A DNA stretch of 58,542 bases from Gammaproteobacteria bacterium. Its GTDB lineage: Bacteria; Pseudomonadota; Gammaproteobacteria; Burkholderiales; Burkholderiaceae_C. The position numbers and the translations under genes were made by a program. The notes under the pieces are model-generated. The model made no database searches, was not told the DNA's origin, and was given only the letters and a program-made list of their open reading frames with translations. Positions 16,974-25,341 of this stretch are shown here, in pieces (the first letter of the stretch is position 1; each line of letters starts with the position of its first letter). The DNA is taken from contig JAHJOG010000069.1 of NCBI GenBank assembly GCA_018820395.1, forward strand, positions 1-58,542, given 5' to 3'.

Positions 16974-17774
16974 ATGGACCTCGGAATCTCAGGCAAATGG
17001 GCCCTGGTGTGCGGTGCGAGCAAAGGCCTCGGATGGGGCTGCGCGAGTGCGCTGGTGCGCGAAGGCGTTCACGTGGTCGTGGTGGCGCGCGGCGCCAGCG
17101 CACTGCAGCAAGCCGTCGAGCGCCTGCGGGCGATCGGCGGCGCTTCGGGTTCGGCACAAGCGGTGCCGGTGGCAGCCGACATCACCACGTCGCAAGGCCG
17201 AGCCGCGGTGCTCGCGGTTCGAAGGGACTTCGACATCGTCGTCACGAATGCCGGCGGCCCGCTGCCCGGCGACTTCCGCGACTGGGACCGAGACACCTGG
17301 ATCGAGGCGCTCGACGCCAACATGCTCGCGCCGATCGAGCTGATCAAGGCCACGGTCGATGGCATGGTCGCGCGCGGCTTCGGCCGGGTGATCAACATCA
17401 CGTCGAGCGCGGTCAAGGCACCGATCGAGATCCTGGGGCTGTCGAACGGCGCGCGCAGCGGGCTCACCGGCTTCATCGCCGGCCTGGCGCGCACGAAAAC
17501 GCTGGCCCAGGCCAACGTGACCCTCAACAACCTGCTGCCGGGCGCGTTCGCCACGGAGCGCTTGCGCACCGCCATGGAAAAGGCCGGCAATGCGTTCGGC
17601 GGCAAGAGCTACGACGAGGTGGTGGCCGATCGCGTCCAGGGCATTCCGGCCCGGCGCCTCGGCACACCCGACGAATTCGGCGCGCTGTGCGCGTTTCTCT
17701 GCAGTGATCAGGCGGGCTACATCACCGGCCAGAACTTTCTGATCGACGGCGGCGCGTACCCCGGCACGCTCTGA
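16974..17774 (+). CDS. Short-chain dehydrogenase/reductase (SDR)
   Basis: This is a 266-residue classical-length SDR. GKWALVCGASKGLGWGCA is the cofactor-binding TGxxxGxG variant, VVTNAGG corresponds to NNAG, and NITSSAVKAPIEILGLSNGARSGL carries the catalytic Ser. The usual YxxxK is not kept: the corresponding stretch reads LSNGARSGL, where Ser-Asn replaces the Tyr. This variant is also seen in some 3-oxoacyl-ACP-reductase-like SDRs, so activity is uncertain. C-terminal GQNFLIDGGAYPGT is typical. An in-frame ATG at 16947 (MGLQFIHEI) lies six bases after TGCGAT and may be a leaderless start. 16974 is kept because family similarity begins there. Neither has a Shine-Dalgarno. Confidence 0.85.
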   Translation: MDLGISGKWALVCGASKGLGWGCASALVREGVHVVVVARGASALQQAVERLRAIGGASGSAQAVPVAADITTSQGRAAVLAVRRDFDIVVTNAGGPLPGDFRDWDRDTWIEALDANMLAPIELIKATVDGMVARGFGRVINITSSAVKAPIEILGLSNGARSGLTGFIAGLARTKTLAQANVTLNNLLPGAFATERLRTAMEKAGNAFGGKSYDEVVADRVQGIPARRLGTPDEFGALCAFLCSDQAGYITGQNFLIDGGAYPGTL

Positions 17775-17785
17775 GCGCTGCGCGC

Positions 17786-17856
17786 GCGACATCGGCGCGC
17801 GTCGATGTGCACATCGACTGGCAGGGATGGTGCGCGGAAAGCCGCTGCCAGATACT
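17786..17856 (+). promoter_or_regulatory. Shared catabolic promoter element, copy F
   Basis: GCGACATC (17786-17793), seven bases, then the perfect 18-bp palindrome GTCGATGTGCACATCGAC (17801-17818). Nine bases later TGGTGC (17828-17833) and GATACT (17851-17856) are spaced 17 bases. A start near 17863 gives a 20-base leader with AAGGA before the cupin ATG. The outer ATTGCAGCAT word of the bidirectional copies is absent here, which fits a one-way promoter lying just after the SDR stop. Confidence 0.65.
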
Positions 17857-17882
17857 GAAATCGCACAACACAAGGACCGGCC

Positions 17883-18377
17883 ATGAGCGCAACCATTCCT
17901 CGCCACGAACTGGAAATCAGGGACGTGACACCCGAGCAGATGAGCCGGCGCGTCGCGCGCTTCGACCAGCTCCAGGCCCCGCCCGACCGCTACCCGGACA
18001 GCCAGCTGCCCGGGCACGAGCGACGCAACTATCTCGTGATCGGGACCGGCCTGCAGGTCGAGGGCGGGAAAGATCCCCTGTCGGCCATCCCGGTCCGCGA
18101 GGGCTTCCAGATGTCCTATGTGGAAGCCCGTCCGGGCAACGGCCCCAAGCTCCACAACCACGACACGAACGAGACCTTCGTCGCGCTCAAAGGCCGCTGG
18201 CGAATCATCTGGGGGCTCGGTGAAGCGCACTCGGTGGACCTGGAACCGCTCGACGTCTGCGCCGTGCCGCCGTTCGTGCCGCGCCGCTTCATCAACCTCA
18301 CGCCTGGCGAGGGCAGCGACGTCGGCTTGCTGCTGGCCGTGCAGCCCGGCGACGCGCCGCGGGTCGAGTTCATCTGA
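17883..18377 (+). CDS. Single-domain cupin protein
   Basis: The 164-residue protein has one cupin domain at about residues 70-155. Cupin motif 1 is present as KLHNHDTNETFVALKG, giving the His-x-His and Glu metal ligands. In motif 2 (VPPFVPRRFIN) the usual His is an Arg, so the metal site may have three ligands. No signal peptide is seen. It leads an operon with a Bug protein 23 bases later and an RraA-family protein, driven by shared element F. A role in handling the imported organic acid is inferred; the reaction is unknown. Confidence 0.85.
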   Translation: MSATIPRHELEIRDVTPEQMSRRVARFDQLQAPPDRYPDSQLPGHERRNYLVIGTGLQVEGGKDPLSAIPVREGFQMSYVEARPGNGPKLHNHDTNETFVALKGRWRIIWGLGEAHSVDLEPLDVCAVPPFVPRRFINLTPGEGSDVGLLLAVQPGDAPRVEFI

Positions 18378-18400
18378 CAGCGCACCTGCGGAGACAGCCC

Positions 18401-19369
18401 ATGAAAAGATTTGCATGGTGGGCCGCCGCCTGGGCGGCCCTGGCCATCGGTGGCAGCGCGAGCGCGCAAGGCTATCCGGCACGGCCGATCAACATGGTCG
18501 TGCCCTTCGCCGCCGGCGGCATCGCCGACTCGACGGCGCGCCCCTTTGCCGAGTTCATGGCGAAGGCGCTCAAGCAACCGGTCGTGGTGCAAAACCGCGG
18601 CGGCGCCGGCGGTGCGGTCGGCACCGGCTACGCGGCTGTCGCAAAGCCCGACGGCTACACGGTGCTCTTCACGGTCGCGACCATTTCCGCGGTTCCGGAG
18701 GCCGAGCGGCTGAACGGTCGCAAGCCGCCATACGAGCTGTCGCAGTTCGCGCCGGTCGGTCTCTTGTCGGCCGAACCGCTGGTGCTGATCGCGCGCGCCG
18801 ATGCGCGCTGGACATCGGCCAAGGACCTCGCCGACGAAGCGCGAAAGAAGCCCGGCGCCATCAGCTACGGCTCGTCCGGCGCCTACGGGCCGGCCCATCT
18901 CTCGGCCGAGATGTTCGCGAGCGCCGCCGGCATCAAGCTGCAGCACATTCCCTTCACCGGCGCCGCGCCCGCGATGTCGGCCTTGCTCGGAGGCCACATC
19001 GACGTGTCGCTCTCGGCGATGGCGTCGGCCGTGCCCTACGTGCAGGCCGGCACGCTCAAGGCGCTGGCGACCTTCGGCACGCGGCGTTCCCCCGAGCTGC
19101 CCGACGTCCCCACCTTCAAGGAACTCGGCATCGACGTCGAGTTCGCCAACTGGGCCGGTCTCTTCGTGCCGGCCGGCACGCCGCCCGAAGCGGTGAACGC
19201 GCTGAGGTCCGCGATGCGCGAGGTTGCGAAAAGCCCCGAGTTCATCGCCACGATGAAGAAGATCGGACTGCCGATCGACTACCTCGACGCGCCCGCCTTC
19301 GCCGACTACTGGAAAGAAGATGCGCGGCGGCTCACCACCATCGTGAAGCAACTCGGTCCGGTGCAGTGA
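18401..19369 (+). CDS. Bug/TctC-family periplasmic substrate-binding protein
   Basis: The 322-residue protein has a signal peptide (MKRFAWWAAAWAALAIGGSASAQ, split as MKRFAWW then an Ala-rich core, cleaved near SASA-Q). YPARPINMVVPFAAGGIADST, VAKPDGYTVLF and GAAPAMSALLGGHIDVSL are Bug signatures. It is the middle gene of the cupin-Bug-RraA operon. The stop overlaps the GTG start of the RraA gene (GTGA), suggesting translational coupling. A Shine-Dalgarno-like GGAGA precedes the ATG. Confidence 0.93.
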   Translation: MKRFAWWAAAWAALAIGGSASAQGYPARPINMVVPFAAGGIADSTARPFAEFMAKALKQPVVVQNRGGAGGAVGTGYAAVAKPDGYTVLFTVATISAVPEAERLNGRKPPYELSQFAPVGLLSAEPLVLIARADARWTSAKDLADEARKKPGAISYGSSGAYGPAHLSAEMFASAAGIKLQHIPFTGAAPAMSALLGGHIDVSLSAMASAVPYVQAGTLKALATFGTRRSPELPDVPTFKELGIDVEFANWAGLFVPAGTPPEAVNALRSAMREVAKSPEFIATMKKIGLPIDYLDAPAFADYWKEDARRLTTIVKQLGPVQ

Positions 19370-20007
19370 GCAGCGAGGGCGCCTCCCTGGTGCGGGCTTT
19401 GGGCGCTTGCGCGACGGCGGATCTCGCCGACAGCCTGCCGGACCACGTGCAGGTCGCGCTCGGGCTGGTGCCGCGGCATGTCGCGGCCGGCACGTTGTGC
19501 GGCCCCGCGCTCACGGTGCGTGTGACTGCGGGCGACAACCTGTTGGCCCAGCATGCGATCGACCTGGCGCGTCCGGGCGACGTCATCGTGATCGACGGCG
19601 CCGGTGCGGCGGAACGCGCGCTGGTCGGCGAAATCATGAGCCGATGGGCCCATGCGCGCGGGGTGGCAGGCTTCGTCGTCGACGGCGCCGTGCGCGACCT
19701 GCACTGGTTGCGCCAGAGCCCCCTGCCCGTGTATTCGCGCAGCATCTCGCCGCGCGGTCCGACGCGCCACGGCGGCGGCGACATTCATGGCGAGGTCGTG
19801 GTGGGCGGCGCGGTGGTGCGTGCGGGCGACCTGATCGTGGGCGACCTCGACGGCGTGGTCTGCGTGCCGCCAGACCACGCCCAGGCTGCGATCGACGCCT
19901 GCGCGCGACTGATGGCGCGCGAGCGCGAAGCCGTCGACGCGATCGGGCGCGGCACGCTGTCGCGAGCCTGGATCCGTCAGGCGCTCGACGCCCGATCGTC
20001 GGCCTAG
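19366..20007 (+). CDS. RraA-family protein (HMG/oxaloacetate aldolase-like)
   Basis: Starting from GTG at 19366, which overlaps the Bug stop, this is a 213-residue RraA-fold protein. GALRALGACATADLAD-like N-terminal residues, GPALTVR, GDVIVIDG, GEIMSRWAHARGVAGFVVDGAVRD and GDLIVGDLDGVVCVP follow the family. The G-D/R-D motif (DGAVRD) binds divalent metal in the 4-hydroxy-4-methyl-2-oxoglutarate aldolase group. In a catabolic operon an aldolase or 2-oxo acid decarboxylase is more likely than an RNase E inhibitor. The GTG start is favoured because no nearby ATG gives the complete fold. The stop overlaps the convergent LysR stop. Confidence 0.87.
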   Translation: MSSEGASLVRALGACATADLADSLPDHVQVALGLVPRHVAAGTLCGPALTVRVTAGDNLLAQHAIDLARPGDVIVIDGAGAAERALVGEIMSRWAHARGVAGFVVDGAVRDLHWLRQSPLPVYSRSISPRGPTRHGGGDIHGEVVVGGAVVRAGDLIVGDLDGVVCVPPDHAQAAIDACARLMAREREAVDAIGRGTLSRAWIRQALDARSSA

Positions 20008-20924
20008 AACTTCGGCGACGACGCGCCCGAACTTCCCGCCATCTCGATGAACCGGCGTGCCGCCGGGCTCTCGTTGCCCGCGACATGAGCCATCGACAGG
20101 GTCGTCGCCGCGAAGGACGCTTCGCGCAGATCACCCGCATCGCCGACTTCGCGGTACACCACCCGCGGCGCGCGGTGGCCCCGCATCGTTTCGGGCACCA
20201 GCGCCACGCCGAGCCCGCTTTCGACCAGCGCCAGCACCGTGGGGATCTGCGTCGCCTCCTGCGCGACCACGGGCACGAAGCCCGCGCTTTCGCACGCGGC
20301 CAGCACGAGCGCATTCAGGCCCGCCGCGTGCGTCGCGCCGTACATGACGAAGGGCTCCCGGGCCAGGTCGGCGAGCACCAGATGCTCGGCAGAAGCCAGC
20401 GGATGCGCCGCGGGCAGCGCCATCAGCCAGCGATCGCGCTGCAGCACCTGCAAGGTCGCGCTGTGGGCCTGCAACAGCGGCGTGCGCACGATGCCGAGGT
20501 CGAGCGTCTCGTCGCCGAGCATCGCGACGATCGCCACCGACGTCGCTTCCCGCAGCACCAGCTGGACATTCGGGTACTGCGCACGAAAGCGCGGAATCAG
20601 CGCGGGAATCAGCTGGTGCGTGGCCGAGCCGACGAAGCCGATCCGCAGCAGGCCGCCCGTTCCGTCGGCGGCGGCTTGCGTGGCGAGCTGCATCTGCTCG
20701 CCGTGCCGGAGGATTCGTCGCGCCTCGACCAGCGCGGCCGCTCCGGCGGTGGTCATCCGCACGCCCGTGGGAGTCCGGTCGAAGAGCTTGTGGCCCAGTT
20801 CGGTTTCGAGCTTCTGGATCGACACCGACAGCGCCGGCTGCGCGATGTGCAGGCGATCGGCGGCCCGGCTGAAATTCAGCGTCTCGGCCAGTACGTCGAA
20901 GTGGCGAAGCCGTCGCAGGTCCAT
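20004..20924 (-). CDS. LysR-type transcriptional regulator
   Basis: The 306-residue regulator starts MDLRRLRHFDVLAETLNFSRAADRLHIAQPALSVSIQKLE, a classic LysR helix-turn-helix. A two-lobe effector domain follows, with MRLL-type motifs such as LRIGFVGSA. The wording is closest to the CatR/CbnR/BenM-like aromatic-pathway group. It lies 90 bases downstream of the enoyl-CoA hydratase gene on the same strand. It may regulate the acyl-CoA genes, whose divergent promoter carries a long inverted repeat, or the shared element regulon; the sequence does not decide. The ATG at 20924 is chosen over an upstream ATG because homology begins there. Confidence 0.92.
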   Translation of the reverse strand: MDLRRLRHFDVLAETLNFSRAADRLHIAQPALSVSIQKLETELGHKLFDRTPTGVRMTTAGAAALVEARRILRHGEQMQLATQAAADGTGGLLRIGFVGSATHQLIPALIPRFRAQYPNVQLVLREATSVAIVAMLGDETLDLGIVRTPLLQAHSATLQVLQRDRWLMALPAAHPLASAEHLVLADLAREPFVMYGATHAAGLNALVLAACESAGFVPVVAQEATQIPTVLALVESGLGVALVPETMRGHRAPRVVYREVGDAGDLREASFAATTLSMAHVAGNESPAARRFIEMAGSSGASSPKF

Positions 20925-21014
20925 GAGGGTCGATGACAAACTGCTTCGAGCATACCCGCGCACCGCGGCGAACGGGCTCGCTGCGGGCGTGCGAAGCGCG
21001 GCGCGCCGGCGGTG

Positions 21015-21809
21015 CTACCGATCGAAGCGCGGCCGACGCTTTTCGAGGAAGGCGTCGACCGCTTCGCTGTGGTCGGCCGTCATGTGCGAAATCGCCTGGA
21101 ACGCGGCCGAGAGTTCGAGCACGGTGTCGAGCCGCGAATGCATGCCCTCGCGAATGAGCCGCTTGGTGAGCCGCAGGCCGTGCGCCGCGTTGGCCGTGAT
21201 GCGGCCGGCGAGTGCGCGTGCGCTGTCCATCAACTCCTCGTGCGGCACGACGCGCGACACCAGGTTCCATTCCAGCGCCTGCCGCGCATCGATGGCGTCG
21301 CCGGTGAAGGCCATTTCCGAAGCGCGTGACAGGCCGATGATGCGCGGCAACAACCACGCGCCGCCGTCGCCCGGGATGATCCCGATCTTCACGAAGCTTT
21401 CGGCGAAGGTGGCCTTCTCGGACGCCACCCGCAGGTCGCACATGCACGCGAGGTCGAGGCCCGCTCCGATCGCGTGACCGTTGACCGCCGCGATCACCGG
21501 CACTTCCAGGTTGAAGAGCGCCAGCGGCAACCGCTGGATGCCGCGCCGGTAGTCCTTGCGGATGCTCATCTCGCTCACCTCGGGCGTCGCCTGGCGCTTC
21601 ATCTCGCGGATGTCGCCGCCAGCGGAAAACGACGGGTCGCTGGCGGTCAGGATGACGCAGCGCACGCTCTCGTCGGCATCGATGCGATCGATCGCCGCGA
21701 GCAACTCGGCGACGGCGGTGTTGCCGGTCAGCGCGTTGCGCCGCTCCGGCTGGTTCATGGTCAGGGTGACCAGCGGCCCCTGCTGTTCGTAGATGAGAAA
21801 TTTCGACAC
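21015..21809 (-). CDS. Enoyl-CoA hydratase/isomerase (crotonase) family protein
   Basis: The 264-residue crotonase starts with GTG at 21809, supported by GAGGAG eight bases upstream. Blocks are TMNQPERRNALTG, FSAGGDIREMKR (oxyanion hole), NGHAIGAGLDLACMCDLRVA, and KIGIIPGDGGAWLLPRIIG. Two positions that are Glu in canonical hydratases look different: GLDLA has Asp, and the second Glu region reads VKIGIIPGD. It may therefore be an isomerase or hydrolase-type crotonase. It is divergent from the acyl-CoA dehydrogenase/CoA-transferase operon, so the four genes probably form one CoA-dependent degradation route. Confidence 0.9.
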   Translation of the reverse strand: MSKFLIYEQQGPLVTLTMNQPERRNALTGNTAVAELLAAIDRIDADESVRCVILTASDPSFSAGGDIREMKRQATPEVSEMSIRKDYRRGIQRLPLALFNLEVPVIAAVNGHAIGAGLDLACMCDLRVASEKATFAESFVKIGIIPGDGGAWLLPRIIGLSRASEMAFTGDAIDARQALEWNLVSRVVPHEELMDSARALAGRITANAAHGLRLTKRLIREGMHSRLDTVLELSAAFQAISHMTADHSEAVDAFLEKRRPRFDR

Positions 21810-21862
21810 GGTGTGTGCTCCTCGAATGGGTAGGGCAAGACTAAGGCGAACAGCGCCGGGGC

Positions 21863-21929
21863 GTCCAATACCGAATGCGGCGCGGGCTATCGACTTTTCG
21901 TATGGCGTGGCGACGATTCGGTATTGGAC
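21863..21929. promoter_or_regulatory. Long-spaced perfect inverted repeat between divergent acyl-CoA genes
   Basis: GTCCAATACCGAAT (21863-21876) and ATTCGGTATTGGAC (21916-21929) are perfect 14-bp inverted copies whose centres are 53 bp apart, about five helical turns. They sit between the enoyl-CoA hydratase and acyl-CoA dehydrogenase starts. Two regulator dimers on the same helix face, with a DNA loop or a symmetrical divergent operator, are the simplest reading. Confidence 0.65.
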
Positions 21930-21960
21930 GGCCGATGCGACGCGGACTAAGTTCGACGTC

Positions 21961-21990
21961 ATGCCTTCGATTGCATTCCTTGCGCCATGA
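21961..21990 (+). CDS. Possible nine-codon leader peptide MPSIAFLAP
   Basis: ATG at 21961 opens a nine-codon frame whose TGA overlaps the acyl-CoA dehydrogenase ATG (ATGA at 21987-21990). The dehydrogenase has no Shine-Dalgarno of its own. The mini-frame starts seven bases after TAAGTT, a possible -10 that lies 18 bases from TTGGAC. It could be a leaderless coupling peptide. This rests on spacing alone. Confidence 0.3.
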   Translation: MPSIAFLAP

Positions 21991-23144
21991 CCGATCTGCT
22001 CGATTCGCTGCGCCTCGCGCACCTGCCGCCAGCCGCCGAGGCGTTCCGCCGCAAGGTCAAGCGCTTCCTCGCGGACGAACTCCCGATGGCGCCCGCCGAC
22101 GTGCGCGCGCGATCGTGGCTTGCCTTCGACGCTGCCTTCAGCAAGAACCTGGCGGCGCGCGGCTGGGTCGGCGTCACATTGCCGAGCCGCTTCGGCGGAG
22201 CCGAGCTCGACGCGTTCAGCCGCTTCGTGCTGGTCGAAGAACTGCTCGCCGTCGGCGCGCCGGTCGGCGCCCACTGGATTGCCGATCGGCAGAGCGGCCC
22301 GCTGATCCTCAAGTTCGGATCGGACGCGCAGAAAGATCGCCATCTCCCTGGCATCTGCCGTGGCGACAGCTTTTTCTGCATCGGCATGAGCGAGCCGAAT
22401 TCGGGCTCCGACCTCGCGAGCGTCGGCACCCGGGCCCTGCGCAGCGACCGTGGCTGGCGCCTGAACGGCCGGAAGATCTGGACCACCCACGGCCACCGGT
22501 GCGACCACATGATCGCGCTGGTGCGCACCACCGGCCAGGCCACGGACCGCCAGGCCGGGCTGTCGCAGTTCATCGTCGATCTCCGGCTGCCGGGCGTCAC
22601 CGTGCGGCCCATCGTGGACATGAACGGCGACGCGCACTTCAGCGAGGTCTACTTCGACGACGTCGCGCTCGCCGACGACGCGTTGATCGGCCAAGAGGGC
22701 GATGGGTGGAAGCAGGTGAACGCGGAGCTGGCCTTCGAGCGCAGCGGCCCCGAGCGCATCTACTCGAGCATCGTGCTGCTCGACGGCTGGCTCGCCTGGC
22801 TGCGCCAGGGCGGGCGCGCCGAGCGCCAGCTCGAAACCCTCGGACGTTTCGCTGCGCACCTGGCCACGCTGCGCCAGATGTCCATCGCCCTCACGGCCCG
22901 GCTGGCGCACGGCGAAAGCCCGGTGGTCGAGGCGGCGCTGGTGAAGGATCTCGGCACCGCGTTCGAGCAGGCCGTGCCCGATGCCATCGAGCTCGCCATC
23001 GGCTCCGACCCGGACGACCCGCCGCCGGCCGAGCTGATGCGCACGCTCGCCTACCTGAGCCACATGGCTCCCACCTTCTCGCTGCGCGGCGGCACCCGCG
23101 AAATCCTGCGCGGAATGATCGCGCGCGGCCTGGGCCTGCGCTGA
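21987..23144 (+). CDS. Acyl-CoA dehydrogenase, larger partner
   Basis: The 385-residue flavoprotein has the full acyl-CoA dehydrogenase layout: an N-terminal helical domain, FFCIGMSEPNSGSDLAS, GRKIWTTHGHRCDHMIALVRT, and the C-terminal FSLRGGTREILRGMIARGLGLR. The catalytic Glu common in short-chain enzymes is not obvious. It belongs to the type found in pairs with a smaller second dehydrogenase. Such pairs form heteromers on CoA esters of cyclic or branched acids. The stop shares one base with the next ATG, indicating coupling. The next two genes are its partner and a CoA transferase. Confidence 0.92.
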   Translation: MTDLLDSLRLAHLPPAAEAFRRKVKRFLADELPMAPADVRARSWLAFDAAFSKNLAARGWVGVTLPSRFGGAELDAFSRFVLVEELLAVGAPVGAHWIADRQSGPLILKFGSDAQKDRHLPGICRGDSFFCIGMSEPNSGSDLASVGTRALRSDRGWRLNGRKIWTTHGHRCDHMIALVRTTGQATDRQAGLSQFIVDLRLPGVTVRPIVDMNGDAHFSEVYFDDVALADDALIGQEGDGWKQVNAELAFERSGPERIYSSIVLLDGWLAWLRQGGRAERQLETLGRFAAHLATLRQMSIALTARLAHGESPVVEAALVKDLGTAFEQAVPDAIELAIGSDPDDPPPAELMRTLAYLSHMAPTFSLRGGTREILRGMIARGLGLR

Positions 23145-24157
23145 TGGAGCACCTCATGTTCGCCGACGCCATTGCATCCATCCTCGAACACCACGGCACC
23201 GCCGAACGCGTGCGCGCCATCGAAGCCGGCGCCAGCGCCGAGCCGCTGGCCACCGCCATCGTCGACGCCGGATTCCTCGAACTGCTGGCGCCCGAAGCGG
23301 CAGGTGGCGGCAACGCCGACTGGCCGGAGTTCTTCGAGGTGGTCCTGCTGTGCGGCGCTGCGGCCGTGCCGCTTCCGCTCGCGCAGACGCTGGCGGCCCG
23401 CCGGCTCACGACGGACCCGGCTTCGCTGCCTGACGGCTTCATCACCTTCGCGCCTTCGCTGACGCGCAGCGACGACGGTGCGCTGCACGCTGCTGACGTG
23501 CCATGTGCACGCACTGCGTCGCACGTGATCGGCGCACTCGACGGCGCGCTCCGCGTGCTGCCGGTCGCGCAGGCGCATGCCACGCCCGACGGCATCCGCG
23601 GCAGCCTCGATGCGACCCTGCACTGGCCGGCGGGCACGGGCCATGCGCTCGCGGGCAGCCGGTCGGCCAAGGACCTGGCGCCCTTGGCCGCCCTGCTTCA
23701 TGCGGGCCTTTTGGCTGGCGCAATGAAGCGCTGCTTCGACATGACGATGGCCTATGCCAACGAACGCGTGCAGTTCGGCAAGCCGATCGGCAAGTTCCAG
23801 GCGGTGCAACATCAGCTGAGCGTGATGGCCGAACAGGTCGCGGCCGGACGGATGGCGGCCGAAGCGGCCTTCGGCACGGACGCGCCGTGGCCTGCGCTTG
23901 CGGCCTGCGCGGTCGCGAAGGCACGCACCAGCGAAGCCGCGCCGCTCGTCGCCTCGATCGCCCACGCCGTGCACGGCGCGATCGGCGTGACCGAGGAATA
24001 CGACCTGCAGCTCTTCACCCGCCGCCTGCATCGATGGCGCCTGGCGCACGGCTCCGAGGCGCACTGGCACCGCGTCCTCGGGCGGCTGTGGCTCGACAGC
24101 CCGCAGCCGCTCGCGGTCGACTTCGCGCGCACCGTGTGGGAAGGCGCTGCAACATGA
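23144..24157 (+). CDS. Acyl-CoA dehydrogenase, smaller partner
   Basis: This 337-residue acyl-CoA dehydrogenase homologue is short. Its recognisable parts are GFLELLAPEAAGGGNADWPEF near the start and the C-terminal flavin half: GAMKRCFDMTMAYANERVQFGKPIGKFQAVQHQLSVMAEQ-type sequence and AHAVHGAIGVTEEYDL. The middle is divergent. It overlaps the previous dehydrogenase by one base and the CoA transferase by four (ATGA). By analogy with heteromeric acyl-CoA dehydrogenases it probably contributes one half of the active complex. Confidence 0.88.
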   Translation: MEHLMFADAIASILEHHGTAERVRAIEAGASAEPLATAIVDAGFLELLAPEAAGGGNADWPEFFEVVLLCGAAAVPLPLAQTLAARRLTTDPASLPDGFITFAPSLTRSDDGALHAADVPCARTASHVIGALDGALRVLPVAQAHATPDGIRGSLDATLHWPAGTGHALAGSRSAKDLAPLAALLHAGLLAGAMKRCFDMTMAYANERVQFGKPIGKFQAVQHQLSVMAEQVAAGRMAAEAAFGTDAPWPALAACAVAKARTSEAAPLVASIAHAVHGAIGVTEEYDLQLFTRRLHRWRLAHGSEAHWHRVLGRLWLDSPQPLAVDFARTVWEGAAT

Positions 24158-25329
24158 CGGACCACGCACGAAAGCCCGCGCTGCACGGCGTGCGCATTCT
24201 CGATCTGTCGCGGGTGCTGGCGGGGCCGTGGTGCACCATGACGCTCGGCGACCTCGGGGCCGACGTGATCAAGGTCGAGCACCCGCGCGGCGGCGACGAC
24301 ACCCGCGGCTGGGGCCCGCACTTCGTCGAAGGCGAATCGGCCTACTTCCTTTGCGCCAACCGCAACAAGCGCAGCATCGCGATCGACCTCGCGAGCGCCG
24401 AAGGCCAGCAGACGATCCGGCAACTGGTGGCGCACTGCGACGTGGTGGTCGAGAACTTCAAGGCCGGCGCGCTCGCACGCTACGGGCTCGACCATGAGTC
24501 GCTGCGACAGGTGCGGCCCGATCTGATCTGGTGCTCCATCTCCGGCTACGGCCGCCACTCGCCACTGGCCGACCGCGCGGGCTACGACTACGTCGTGCAG
24601 GCCGAAGCCGGGCTGATGTCCATCACCGGCGAGCCGGACGGCGAACCCATGAAGGTGGGCGTGGCGGTGGCCGATCTGTTCACGGGCATGTACGCGGTGC
24701 AGGCGATCCTGGCCGCGCTGATGGCGCGCAACAACGACGGGCAGGGCCAGCTGATCGACTTGGCGCTCTTCGACTGCCAGCTCGCCATGCTCGCCAATGT
24801 CGCCAGCGCCACCTTGACGAGCGGGCGGGAGCCGGAGCGATTCGGCAACGCGCATGCGTCGGTGGTGCCCTACCAGGTGCTGCCCACGCGCGATGCCGAG
24901 ATCGTGCTGGCCGTGGGCAACGACCGCCAGTTCAAGACGCTGTGCATCGAGGTCCTCGAACGCCCGGACATCGCGCGCGACCCGCGCTTCGCGACCAACC
25001 GCGCCCGGCTCGATCACCGTGCTGCGCTCATCCCGCTCTTGACCGACGTGCTGCGCACGCGCGACGCGGCCGAATGGCAGCGCCGCCTGGCCAGGACCGG
25101 CATCCCCGCCGGAACAGTGCGCACCGTGGGCGCCGCACTGCAGTCGCCCGAAGCCACCGCGCGCGACATGGTACGCACCGTCGAGCATTCGACCATCGGC
25201 CCGCTGCAGCTCGTGGCGTCGCCGATCCGCATGAGCGGCACACCGGTGGTCGAACCCTCGGCGCCGCCGCTGCTCGGCGAGCACACCGAAGAGGTGCTGG
25301 CCGAACTCCTGGGCCCCGCGCGCTCTTGA
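24154..25329 (+). CDS. CaiB/BaiF family (class III) CoA transferase
   Basis: The 391-residue protein has ILDLSRVLAGPWCTMTLGDLGADVIKVEHP, NRNKRSIAIDL and the block KVGVAVADLFTGMYAVQAILAAL, which holds the catalytic Asp of class III transferases. DATFNRA-type and C-terminal APPLLGEHTEEVL motifs complete the family. It transfers CoA between an acyl-CoA donor and a carboxylic acid. Translationally coupled to the acyl-CoA dehydrogenase pair, it probably activates the pathway substrate without ATP. The true acid is unknown. The convergent thiamine-diphosphate enzyme ends 13 bases away. Confidence 0.93.
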   Translation: MTDHARKPALHGVRILDLSRVLAGPWCTMTLGDLGADVIKVEHPRGGDDTRGWGPHFVEGESAYFLCANRNKRSIAIDLASAEGQQTIRQLVAHCDVVVENFKAGALARYGLDHESLRQVRPDLIWCSISGYGRHSPLADRAGYDYVVQAEAGLMSITGEPDGEPMKVGVAVADLFTGMYAVQAILAALMARNNDGQGQLIDLALFDCQLAMLANVASATLTSGREPERFGNAHASVVPYQVLPTRDAEIVLAVGNDRQFKTLCIEVLERPDIARDPRFATNRARLDHRAALIPLLTDVLRTRDAAEWQRRLARTGIPAGTVRTVGAALQSPEATARDMVRTVEHSTIGPLQLVASPIRMSGTPVVEPSAPPLLGEHTEEVLAELLGPARS

Positions 25330-25341
25330 GCGGCGGCCCGA

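Noticed and set aside
21810-23063. N-terminal extension of the enoyl-CoA hydratase frame across the divergent promoter and the acyl-CoA dehydrogenase
   Set aside because: The extension is antisense to the dehydrogenase. The crotonase fold starts at the GTG at 21809, which has a good ribosome-binding site.
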